From Tanytarsus gracilentus (taxonomy: Eukaryota; Arthropoda; Insecta; Diptera; Chironomidae): a stretch of DNA of 64,000 bases. Numbering within the stretch: the first letter of the stretch is position 1; each line of letters opens with the position of its first letter. The position numbers were made by a program, and so were the translations under genes. The stretch is taken from contig JAXRKN010000042.1 of assembly GCA_038502055.1 (NCBI GenBank), forward strand, positions 2,790,001 through 2,854,000, in the 5' to 3' direction. Below the pieces are notes generated by a model. That model did no database searches. It was given only the letters and a program-made list of their open reading frames with translations, and was not told the origin of the DNA. Below are positions 25,901-36,722 of the stretch, piece by piece.

Positions 25901-28900
25901 AAATTATTTTAAATAAGATTTTTTTTTTTAATTAATTTTTTTTAAATTTTTTTTTTTTTTTTTTTCCTCCCTAGTCCTGTCGTGTACCCTCCCCACCGAG
26001 ACTCCCCTTTCCCTTAAGATTGTAGGCTTTTTGGATTATAAACAAAGAAAAAAATAGAAACTTTGTAGGGTCGTAGGGGGTTCCAGGAGGGTAAGCGCCA
26101 ATTTTTTTATGCAGATTATGACTAAGGGAGCCCAAATCTACAAGAATCCATCAAAAAAACTACTAAAAAAAGACTGCCCAGGAAACGCAAGTTTAGCCTT
26201 TAAAATTGTTATGATAGCAATGAAAATTAATTAAAATTAAAAATAATTGCTAATCGTGCCTTATCTCAAGTCGACGACGTCGAAAGACTCCCTTGTCTGT
26301 GTACATTGAGAGTTTATTCTACAATGTTATCGCAATGCGGGCATTTTTTTTTGAGAGTCTTTAAATGCTAATTATAATGGTTAATGCATTTACATGGCGA
26401 TGATTATGTATGAGTTTACATAGTTGAGAAAAATCCTACTGGCTAACCTCGAAAATATTATTTTTAGTGAAAATTATGCTAAAATATTTTAATACCGAGT
26501 TTTTTGAATATTTTTTTGTGTCATAAAAGTTGTAGAAAAAATGATTAAAATGTGGTAAAAATATTTAAATGTAAAACTGAAATTTTTCGCATAAAAAAAT
26601 ATAAAATTGTGAAACTATTTTTTTCCTCAATTCACAGACTGGATGAGCAATCCCTTTGATCGTGTCGTCTGTGGAGATTTTTCAGGTAAGTGCAATAATT
26701 TAATGTTTTGTTGAGCCATTTTTAAGAGAATTATTGGTCGTAAAAATATCAAAAACCGAGCATTAAAATCGATTTTTTGATTTTTATTGTGCTCATAGTT
26801 ATTTTTTTCTCATTCTCTCCGTGCTGTCAACAAACAATAAAAAAAATATATTTGAGAAAGTTATAGACATGGGGTCGTTAAGTACCAAAATGTATATCGA
26901 ATTTTCTATGGCTGCGCATTAAGAACACCGACGGTCAAAAAGCAAGAAAAAAAGTTATAAAGATGAAGGCATGCATGTTCAATCGAGCGTGATGACTGAA
27001 AATATTTTCTCCTTTTGCAGAGAGAGAAAAAAAACACGAAAATTTATCGATTTCAAGTATTTTGTTGATCATGAGGAATAGACGGGTTTATGAAACCCCT
27101 TGAAGGAGCACCTTTAAGGCAACATGAGAAGAGAAAGGAGGAAAAAAAGTAATAAAGTGAAAAACTTTCACATCATAAAATACAGCACACAAACTTGAAT
27201 TTTACGACCACTTGCACACACGCAACGAGATAGATATGGCGCACATACAATGTGAATCCCTGACGTTAACGACAATTACAATTTTTTTTCTAGCTATCGG
27301 AACGGGTTTTCTTTTTTTGTTAGAGTTCTTTTGTAATTTAAAACTGAATGGAATGAAATTTGAGAAATGTCGGCTGATTTAGAAATTAAAAAATAATATT
27401 TTTAATTCAAACAGTTTGAACTTTTAAAATTTCTAAATAAATTTAATTAATCAGCAGAAATAAATTTAACAAAAATATTCTAAAAACTCGGTTAAACTTT
27501 TAACAAAAAATATAAATTTTCATTCCATCCACCTAGCAACTAAATTCAAATTAAATTCGTGTCTATTATTTATTACGCTATGAATTCATGTTATACAAGG
27601 GGCGACACGCATGCATACAGTCAAGATAGAAGAAACGTCATTAGGACGACACCCAAAACGGCCATTATCTTTATGCTTTATTTAGAGTGAAAGAGAGTGT
27701 GCGTTATGTGGTCGTCGTCGGTCTTTATGTGCTTGAGAAAAGAGCGCATTTTTCGGTCCTTCTGGGGATGCTCATGTAGATATGAAATAAACGATTTTAT
27801 AAGCCTGAAAATGTGTGTCCATGACGCAAAAAAACATCATACACATAAATCATGATTCACGACAAAAGAAATGTCAAAATACGAAATTAAATTTATTGTT
27901 CCGAGACTCTCTTCTTTTTCTCAGCCATCTCCATAATCTCAAAATGGTTATTCTTTGCCATATCCATAGCAATCTGTTTTTATGTCCATGTTATTATTGC
28001 CGTTTGTTTTGTTCCTATGTGCGGCATCATTGCACTATGAAACGAAGAGAGAAGATTTTTATTTCATTTTAAAGACAGTGCTTTAAAGTGTGTACCTGAC
28101 CATGTTGTTGAATTGATTTAATGGATATAGGAAATGCCACACGAGATAACCGCAAAATGTGCTCGCCTGCAATCTGACTCTTTTTATTTATATTTATTTA
28201 TTTTTTCAAAAAAATCCAGCCGATGACTATCGTCCATAGCTTAATTAAAATCTGCTTAATTTATTTAAATCTCTTCACTTATTTTTCGCCTCATCATATG
28301 TTGACGCATTAAGACAGTCTAAATAATGCTAATAACAATATAGAGGCACATCAGCAAGTCGCACTGTGGTGCTAATTTTCATTTTAATTCCTCCTCTGTG
28401 ATAGAATGCCAACGATAAATTTAGCGAGCGCTCATGTGGCTATTTTTTGTTTCAAAGTGGTTTTGTATGTGGGTAAATATGGTCAAAATTAATTAAATTT
28501 AAAATTTTTGAAAAGTTTAAAGTGAAAAATTTTTAAATTTATTTATTTTGGTTATTTTAATATGAAGTTACAGTGGTTTAGAACCAAAAAAATATGGAAT
28601 CAAAAATTACAAAATATTTCAAATATTTTGTTCTACAAAAGTCGTTAAAAATAAAAATTTTTTTAAATTTTGTCTAAATTTAATAATTTTTTGATCCACA
28701 ATCCTCACATTTTCCTCATTCTATCATTCGCGAGACTCTCGAGAGACAATTTAATATTCTGTTTATGCTTATACGGCCGATTTATAATAACAATAACAGT
28801 TTAAACTAAAAGTCATTACTCGGAGCGAAAAATCGACAATTTTATATTTTTTTTCCTTGAATCTTTTCTTAATATAATAATTACTTTTATGAATATCGAT

Positions 28901-31900
28901 ATGGTTATTGCTTCGCATTTTCATAGATTACACAAACAATTTAGACTCGACTCGATCGATGATGATCATCTGGCTCATTTGAAAAATCTCTTTCGCGCGT
29001 TTTTTCTGCTCTACATAATAAAAATAATTATAATCTTCTCTCTCTTTCGCTCTAAGTAATTAAGATCTGGCATTAGCTGAATTTATTATGAAAATTCCGA
29101 AGTGTATATGAAGTCGAGGTCTCACTTTTAGAATCTTCTTAATGTGCATAGAAATTACTATTTTTATATGCTCCAAAGTGATGCAGTTAAGAGAGGGAGA
29201 ATCTCTTTCAATATATAATATTTAATCCAATTAATGCACTGTGAACATATTGAGCTAATATTTTAATATATTACACACTTCCCTCATCGTGCCACCGTCT
29301 GCTGCCACATTCCTCTCTGATTAAATTTTAATATGTTCTGTTGTATGTTGAAAATATCTCGGAGGAGGTTTTTCCGTGACGACATGACTTCTTCATTTTT
29401 GCCACAGGAACTGATAAAAGAGGGAGAGAGAGAAAATTCATCCCATAATTACTTTTCACCCTTGAATATTTTTTCGAAGAATATCTTATGAGAATTTAAA
29501 AAAATATAATGTCAGATGAAATTTTTTAAATTTAAAATTTTAGTTCTAAAATTATTTTAAAGTCGTTTTTCTCTCATCTACCCAAATAAAACCCTAAGAA
29601 ACCTCGAAAGGTAGACGAGCATATCCTTTTAACGTGCTCGCAAAAATTCCTTGGGAGTGAGAACAAAAATATAAAATGAAGCCGGAAACTATGATAAAAG
29701 TGTATGCAAGGAGCGTTTTTATTATAATTTTAGTCATTTAAGCCATTTCCATGATGGTTTCCTTACTACGAGGCTAAAAGGCATTTTAAGCGCTACCAGA
29801 ATCATTTTATAGGGATGTACAAGTTGAATATTATCATATACACTCGAAGCAGTGTGCACATACCGAAGAATATCTCTCACTCTCTCAATTCTCGAATGAA
29901 AAAAACGTATACACAAAAAAGGGGACTTACTCGACGTCTATATTGTTATGTTTATGCTTATGATATCATTTTGATTATTTTATTCCATAGTCCAACTTAC
30001 TGACTTATAAAATAAATTTTCTTATGACGAAATAAAACAGGGAAATGTGTTTGTGCGTGCGTATGTGTGCACATACTGTCCACGTACTTTAAATGGTTAA
30101 TTGATTAATTAAGAGATGCAGGAGGAGAGGAAAGAGTGAGCTCAAGCGCGAGGAGCCATTTATGAGTTTTTTCAATTCCTTATAACAATAAATAACGCAG
30201 CAGTACCAGCGATGGCTTAACGCAACGTTAAGGGAATATCGTAAATTTTTTATATTTATTTCTTACATTCACAGCACGTACTAATTTATTTTATATATAT
30301 AAATTCCTTCTTGCTCTCTCGGTCGTTCCTTTTATTGGGAAAATATATGCAGTTCATACATGCTTGTATGTGCGATGATGTACCCATAAAAACAATAAAA
30401 CCGAGCATAAATATTCGTGTAATCGCGATTGGATATCTTAAAGAATTTTTTTTTGCTATTAAGTTTCCTGCGAAATTAAATCGACTTTTTCGTACATAAA
30501 GCTTTAGATGGAGAATGAGCGATAGCGAGTGATAAATGAGTGCCAAAAGGGGTTGAGAAAATAATTTTCGTATGGAAATTTAATGGTCGAGACCTTGTTG
30601 ATAAAAGAAAGAAGTAATGTTGGGAAGGCATGAAAAATTCTATTTGAAGGTTTTTAATTCTTATTAGAAACTTTTGTGAGATTTAATCGGAAATGAGAGA
30701 AAAATAATTCCTTAAGAATTAGAAGAATTCAGGTTCGAATCTTAAAAATTTTTAAAAAATTTACTCCAAAATCGTTTATCTTAAAATTTTTTTTACATCT
30801 TGGTTCAACTCTTAAAAAATTTAAATTTTTTTGTTTAAAAAAAATTAATTTTTGTTTCAAAACTTAATTAAGGTTCAAAAAATTCAACCTTCAAAATTTG
30901 AAATTTTCATCGCACCAATTTTCATTACGCAACTCAATTTTCCCATAAAACACTCGAAATTATCTCCCTAAAACCCCTTTTTATACCTTCACAGCCAATT
31001 TCGAAATGAAATTTACAATTTTAATCTTCTCAGCGCTCATCAATGATGTAATTTTCAATTGAATCTTGAAAGGAACATCAAAAATCCATTTAAAATCCAA
31101 TTTTCCATGAAAATGTAATATTTTTGATATTTATTAACGCCATTTTACATTGTCAGTGAGATTACTTTAAATTATCTCGTAAACATAATTAAAATTCACT
31201 CCGCTGCTCGAGGTATTGTTGATGCTTTTTTAAAAAATGTAGCATTGTAAAATATTACTCTCAGTGGACCAAAAAAAATGTATTTTCGTACTTAGTTGCA
31301 AGCTGTTCCTTTGTTTCCACTGTTGCTGCTGTTGTGTGTAATTTCATATACAACGAGAACAATTTTGAATCCTCAGCATAATAAATTTCATCTCTACTCC
31401 GGTAGAATAATTTTTCCCGTACTTTCTCTCACTCTCGTGAGCATGAATTGTGTTATGTGTACATGGGGGGAGTGAAAAAAAGATAAAAATAATATCGAAA
31501 AGTGTTTCTGGGTGTGAGGAAAGTTATCAAAGAAAATGGCAGGGTTTGACGAAAAATTTAATAATTTTTTTAAAAAATAATATCAAAAAATACAACGAAT
31601 ATTTTGTTTGAGTTATGATTCGAAAATTTTATGAATTTGAACCTTAATTCTAAGCATTAAATTTATAAATTAAAATTTTATTTAAAAAAATAGCAAATTA
31701 TAAATTTTTACCAAAACCTTTTCATCTTAAGGGATTTGAACCCAGACTTATTTCATTAAATTTAAAAGTTTAAAACGAATATAAAACTTTTTCAACCCTG
31801 CATTATTCTAACAATAGAAGATTCTCCTGAGATATCAGATGCAACAATACTTATGATCCGCATCGTATATTTACACCATCACTAGAAGCCATCTTTCTTT

Positions 31901-34900
31901 CCCTTTTCTTTCATTCTCCTTCTTGGTAACTAACAATTTTTTTGCCGATTGCCAATACACAAAACACAAAGCAGCGCAATAAGAGTTAGTAGGGATTGTA
32001 GCTCTGCAGTGAATGAGAGTGAGGGGATCTAATCCAATTATCATAAATTTAATTTTCAAATTTAAGGGATGGAATTCAGCAGTGGCAAACGCGTAGGAGA
32101 GTGAGAGACAAATAAAAGAAGTGTTATCCATATTGTTTTCCATGTAATTTATTGTAATGGCATTAAATGCTGTAATTGCTACCGCTAGAGAGAGAAGAGT
32201 GGAATAACCAAAATAGAGTTAGGTGCCAAAATAACGCCCAAAACTGTCACAATTTCTTCCCTTTCACTGAACACACAAAAACCCAACAAATGACGCCGTT
32301 TGTAAGGAATTAATGCGAATGCGACTTGCTGGCCTACACAAATCGACTATAATACTAAATCTTTATGCACATGCTAATAGATTGACTCACAACAGCTTTT
32401 CATATAATTACGAACGAATGTGTATAGTTTTGTCGTCTCAAGTGCGCAACATTGTTGAGAGTAAAAAATTTAAATGACATTTCTTTATAATAATTTTTCT
32501 CTCCTCTTCACATCGCGACATTTAACGATTTGTTGCCTTGCGCTTTGCCGCCCGTGAGAAGGCTAAAACAAATAAATATTATTAAATTAAAAGTGTCGAG
32601 TTTCCAATATTGCGCCACTTCTCAAATTCAAATTAAAGAAAAATAAATGAGATTGAAATTTGAGCGGGTGGTGGGAAATTAAAAAGTTTGGCTGAGAGTC
32701 AATTTTTGAATTAAATTATTACGAAACCTAACATTAAATTGTTTTTAAATAAAATGATTAATGTTTGAATTGTGAAAAATTAAATTAAATTAGTTTAATT
32801 TAAAGCGTGATAAGAGACTGAGATTTTAACATGAAATGAAACTTTTGTAAAAATTATTTAAACATAAAATATAAAAATAAGAAAATTTAATAAACGTTTA
32901 ATTTTAAAATCCTTTAAAACTATTTCAAAATTCAAAATTCCAATTCATTCGTTTAATAAATTCTCAACTCGGTGCAAAACTTAATTTAAATCTCTTCAAG
33001 CTTCATTAAGGCTCGTGTTAAGTATCTCGTTTGTAGCCGCGTACTTGCAAAATTGCCAATTACGAATAATATTTTTTTTCTGACGAATGTTTACATGAGA
33101 AAACTCGCTCGAGAACTGCGATTGAGTGAAAGAGAACTCGAAAAAGAAATTGAATAATTAATCACCGAGAGTCGTATATTTGGCTTATAAATATTTACAC
33201 GATGAAATTGTTTATGTGGCAATAAACATACGAAATTTGTTTTAGAGTTGATTATATAAATTCTTCTTCAGATTTTTTTGGGGAGGGGCATAAAGTGTAG
33301 TTAAATATACAGTGCAAAGAGTCTTTTTGAACTCGAGCTCCATTGATGAAATGCGATTTTGAAGTGAGCTTTAAAGAGGAGCAATAAAATGTATAATTAA
33401 ACATGCAATTAACCAGTCGATGATGGATAATAACATGGCGCATCATCACATTTTTTAGCGGTTTCTCACATCATGCTTGAGAAATTTTAATTTTCACGGC
33501 AGCTTTAACATTTTTTGGAATTACACAATTTAAATAATTTTTAGGATGATGACGATAAATTCTTCCACCTTCAATGGCGGTGTGAAGAGATGGAAAATCC
33601 TTAATGGCATTATATAAAGTCATTTTCCATTAAAGAAATGAAATTCTCACTCTCATAAAGTATGTTAATGGCGGGGATATTGTGAAATGACATGGCAGCA
33701 ACAGCGAGTGTGCACTGAGAAGGAAGAAAGTTTTTAAATATCTTGACAGAAACTTTTTCCTCGCTTGTTTGCTGTCGGCAAGGGAATGAATTTTTTTCTT
33801 TGATTTTTTAAAAGGTTTTTTAGTTTACTCAAATCAACCCTTGCACTTCCAACCCATGCTAAGCAATTTTTTCTGCATTCTTGCTTTTCCATTATTTTTT
33901 TCGAAAAAAGTCATCAAGTCGTCCGACATGCATGCGGATAACGAGAGAGGAGAGAAAATAATGCTTGCGGTTGCTAGGCAACATCGAACCGTAAATTCAG
34001 ACATGTCAGTTGGATGTTTTAAATGAGATTCCTTTCCCTCCATGGTCGGTCGTCGATTTATATACCACACGTACATATTTTAATTTTCATTACGAGCGTC
34101 GATGATAAAAAGAGAGAAGAGGGAAATTTAATGAAAAATTCTAAACAAATTAAACACGTAGGATTAGGAAATTTTGTATGAGAGATGAAAAATCTAATCA
34201 TATTCGCATATGCGTCATGAAATTATCAAAAAACGTGCCGTGTCAACTCTGACCTCGACCGCTCAATGTGAGGTCTTCTGCTTTACTAATTCTCTTTTAA
34301 TTGGAACTAATCCAAATTCATCATTTAAACCATGCTCGCGTGGATATTCAATTCAGTCTGTTGCGTAGACATTTTCTGTTGATAATTTAGAGACTCTTTA
34401 ATTACTAATTAGAGTGAAGTAGTTGGATTGTTTTTAAAATGAAATTAAGTTCAGAAAATTTAAAAATTAAAATAACAAATCAAAAGCATTTTTTTAAATT
34501 TAGGATCTAAATCTATTTTTTTTTAAATTTCCAAATAAATTTGTATTTTTTCACCAACATTTAGATGTTAATTCCTAAATTATTTTGTTATTTATTGGAC
34601 ATCCATGTCCTCACTAAAAATCTCTTGAATATTTCTTTAAAAAAAGTCACAAAAATCTGCAGAGACAATAAAAAATCTTCCCTTGAAAAGCGTGGGGGTA
34701 TGGCAGCATGGCAAATAACAGTAAAGAGTCATAAAAAATTAAATTACAGCGAAGGCAGAAACAAAAAGGCAAATAATGTCGTATGCTAAAAGTTTCTTTT
34801 TAGGCAATTTTTATATCCTTGACAATACCAATCCATCAAAGTAAAAGAAAGAACTATAAAGATAAAGAAAAGGGTTCTTGCATTTTTTTCTGCTGTGAAA

Positions 34901-36722
34901 TCACTTTCCTTATTTCGAAATTTACAATTTTGCGATAAGAGAGAAAAAATTTCTTTTATGCTTCAAAAAAATTTGCCTTGAAGCTTTCTTTTCTCCTTTC
35001 GTCACACCGCACCGAATTTCGAGTGAAAAAGAGAAAATATTTTGAGGGAAATGTCATTGAGATGCGAAGTAAATAAACCCTTTTTGCGACACAGCACGGA
35101 AGAGAGCCGAAAAAATTGCACAATTGTAAATTTTGCACACAAAAAGACTTTCTCTTATTTTTAAGGTGAAATTTTCTGCACCTTTGCTAATTCAACTTTT
35201 GTTCTCTACCTTTCCTCTCCACAGGACCCAACGGATGCCCCCGACGACGTGGACGTCAAACATACACACGCTTCCAGACTTTGGAGCTAGAAAAAGAGTT
35301 TCACTTCAATCACTATCTCACACGCAGAAGACGCATCGAAATTGCACACGCTCTCTGTCTCACCGAGCGACAAATTAAAATTTGGTGAGTTAATTTACGA
35401 AAAAGAAAATTTAATTAATATTTCTTATTAACTTTTTTCTCATTTTTATTTTCTCGACAGGTTCCAAAACAGGCGAATGAAATGTTTGTGAATATTTTTA
35501 ATTTTTGAAAATTATAATTTTATATGCGCTGCCGTGTGTGGTCTAGATAAGAGAATTTGATCTGCGAAATTAAATAGTTTACATGCGGACATTAATTGAT
35601 TTTGAGAATTATGCGAGAGAATAATTTTGGGTCGTTGTTGCATTAGAATTTAAAAAAAATAATTAAACTTTTGGCGTTATATTATTTTAATTTTTAGGAT
35701 TCGAACCGAATTTTTACAAAGAAATCTAAAGTTTCCTCAAAATATTTTTAGTTTATTTGGCTTTTTGATTTTTAATTAAATTTAAAGCTCAAAACCAGTG
35801 TCCATCTCTCTCCTGACTCTCCACAATTTTTATTATCATTTAAAATCACATATAAATTCTTCTTATGCAAATTATTAAATGTTGCAAACTTGAGTGACCC
35901 ACATCGATGGCTGCAACAACTTTTAAGTAGCTTAAATGTGTCTAACTTATCTATTCTTTCAATTGTCAACAGTAAAAAAGGAATTGCGTGCTGTTAAAGA
36001 GATCAATGAACAGGTAAATTAGCATAAAATGTCATAATGGATTGGTCAAAAGGCTCTCTAATGGGATTTCTGCACATCACAAGTGATTTCAAGCTGTGCT
36101 TGTGGACAAAAAGTGCAAAAATCCTATTTGCATATAATGTAAATAACTTTATGATGATGCCTAAAGAGAGTGTGGCAGTAATGCATATGTCCCACGCACA
36201 TTTTAAATTTATTCTTGGTTCTTCTTTTTTTTTTCTTGTGACCACTCCAAAAATTTATGACTATTTTTTTGGTTTCTCTTTCGACTGAAATTCTTTCATG
36301 AAAAAAAATAAATTTAAAAGTTCTTTTCTTCTTTTTCTCTTCCTCGTCTTCCTTTCTATGGAATGTCGACTAAAAAAATTTAGGCAAGACGTGAGCGCGA
36401 AGAGCAGGAAAAGATGAAGCAAGATTCACTAAAGTCATCACAGCAGCAACATCAGCACAAATCACAGCAGCAACAGCAGCAAGATCATAGCGTAATAACA
36501 TCACAGAACTCACACGGTCTCGGCCATGGCGGTCATGGTGGACATCTTGGAAATCATGGTGTCGGTGGATTAGTCGGCAGCCATTTGCATCATCCGTCAT
36601 TAGTACAAAACGATTTGAAATTAGGATTAGGTGGAATGGGCATGGGCAATTTGGGCATGATGGGTCAGTTGGATAATAAGAATCAGGACATTTTAAAGGC
36701 TGTCAGTAAAGTCAGTTCATAA
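22676..36722 (+). CDS. abd-A: homeotic protein Abdominal-A (seven coding exons)
   Basis: This is a homeodomain transcription factor that specifies abdominal segments. Joining 22676-22977, 24507-24727, 26638-26685, 35225-35384, 35461-35483, 35973-36013 and 36384-36722 gives 1134 nt, or 377 aa. Every junction has GT/AG borders and the frame is continuous. In order: N-terminal SSKFIIDSML motif (residues 5-14); MYPFVSNHPSSH from Met72, equivalent to the start of the short fly isoform; a degenerate hexapeptide HPWL (168-171); TDWM (174-177); homeodomain 197-256 with W48, F49, Q50 and N51 intact; UbdA peptide KKELRAVKEINEQ (253-265); a Gln/His/Gly-rich tail; and a conserved KAVSKV C-terminus. It is shorter than the roughly 590-aa fly long form because the N-terminal homopolymers are missing. 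The ATG at 22676 adds Met-Ala-Thr before the Met that aligns with the fly start, so either may be used. Confidence 0.96.
24507..24727 (+). CDS. abd-A: abd-A coding exon 2
   Basis: The acceptor is CAATTTAG|T. It encodes RYSESVMNSYPSM, then an Ala/Ser/Gly-rich segment and RHPWLVPT. The donor is CTG|GTAAGC. The open frame continues upstream to 24427, but that part has no AbdA similarity and belongs to the intron. Confidence 0.93.
25821..26185. repeat. long T-tract followed by a GC-richer island in abd-A intron 2
   Basis: From about 25821 to 25965 the + strand is almost continuous oligo(T). It changes abruptly at about 25966 into a GC-richer, non-coding block that runs to about 26185. Read on the minus strand, the block ends in a long poly(A) run, as in a retroposed SINE or other poly(A)-tailed insertion. 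I see no tRNA-like head, no coding similarity and no certain target-site duplication, so the class is unresolved. Confidence 0.4.
26638..26685 (+). CDS. abd-A: abd-A coding exon 3, 48-nt microexon with TDWM
   Basis: The acceptor is TTCACAG|AC and the donor TTTTCAG|GTAAGT, both strong. The exon encodes most of TDWM and then SNPFDRVVCGDFS, matching the AbdA linker before the homeodomain. Both boundaries are phase 1, so skipping it would delete exactly 16 residues and keep the frame. Confidence 0.93.
26686..35224 (+). other. abd-A: abd-A intron 3 (8.5 kb)
   Basis: This is the largest intron of the gene, running from GTAAGT to TCTCCACAG. It is AT-rich and without other exons that I can support. 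It includes a local cluster of four ATGGC motifs at 33574-33696, annotated separately. Position and size suggest that it holds abd-A regulatory DNA. Confidence 0.7.
33560..33715 (+). promoter_or_regulatory. cluster of PHO-type GCCAT cores in abd-A intron 3 (candidate PRE)
   Basis: Four ATGGC motifs (GCCAT on the minus strand) occur within 123 bp at 33574, 33604, 33668 and 33692, all in the same orientation. Three are preceded by A (AATGGC, that is GCCATT), the preferred PHO context, and two read AATGGCGG. By base composition well under one would be expected in this span. Function as a Polycomb response element is inference. Confidence 0.25.
35225..35384 (+). CDS. abd-A: abd-A coding exon 4: homeodomain residues 1-47 and part of W48
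   Basis: The acceptor is CTCCACAG|GA. It encodes PNGCPRRRGRQTYTRF onward through helices 1 and 2 to IKI, plus the first two bases of W48. The donor is TTTG|GTGAGT. The homeodomain part matches fly AbdA as I know it. Confidence 0.95.
35461..35483 (+). CDS. abd-A: abd-A coding exon 5: 23-nt microexon for the recognition helix
   Basis: Lies 76 bp after exon 4, with acceptor TCTCGACAG|G. It completes W48, encodes FQNRRMK (homeodomain 49-55) and gives the first base of L56. The donor is AAAT|GTTTGT, weak at -1, +3 and +4. The splice to exon 6 restores TTA (Leu56) and the conserved KKELRAVKEINEQ, which supports the assignment strongly. Reading through the donor gives Cys-Leu-stop. Confidence 0.88.
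35973..36013 (+). CDS. abd-A: abd-A coding exon 6: 41-nt microexon for the UbdA peptide
   Basis: The acceptor is GTCAACAG|TA and the donor AACAG|GTAAAT. It completes Leu56 and encodes KKELRAVKEINEQ, the UbdA peptide shared by Ubx and AbdA, which lies just C-terminal to helix 3 and contributes to Exd-dependent activity. The exon coincides almost exactly with this motif. Confidence 0.93.
36384..36722 (+). CDS. abd-A: abd-A coding exon 7 and stop
   Basis: The acceptor is AAATTTAG|GCA (phase 0). It encodes ARREREEQEKMK, a CAG-rich Gln/His tract, a Gly/His/Met-rich stretch with NDLKLGLGGMG and NLGMM blocks typical of AbdA C-termini, and KAVSKVSS before TAA at 36720-36722. Confidence 0.95.
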   Translation, partial: ARREREEQEKMKQDSLKSSQQQHQHKSQQQQQQDHSVITSQNSHGLGHGGHGGHLGNHGVGGLVGSHLHHPSLVQNDLKLGLGGMGMGNLGMMGQLDNKNQDILKAVSKVSS

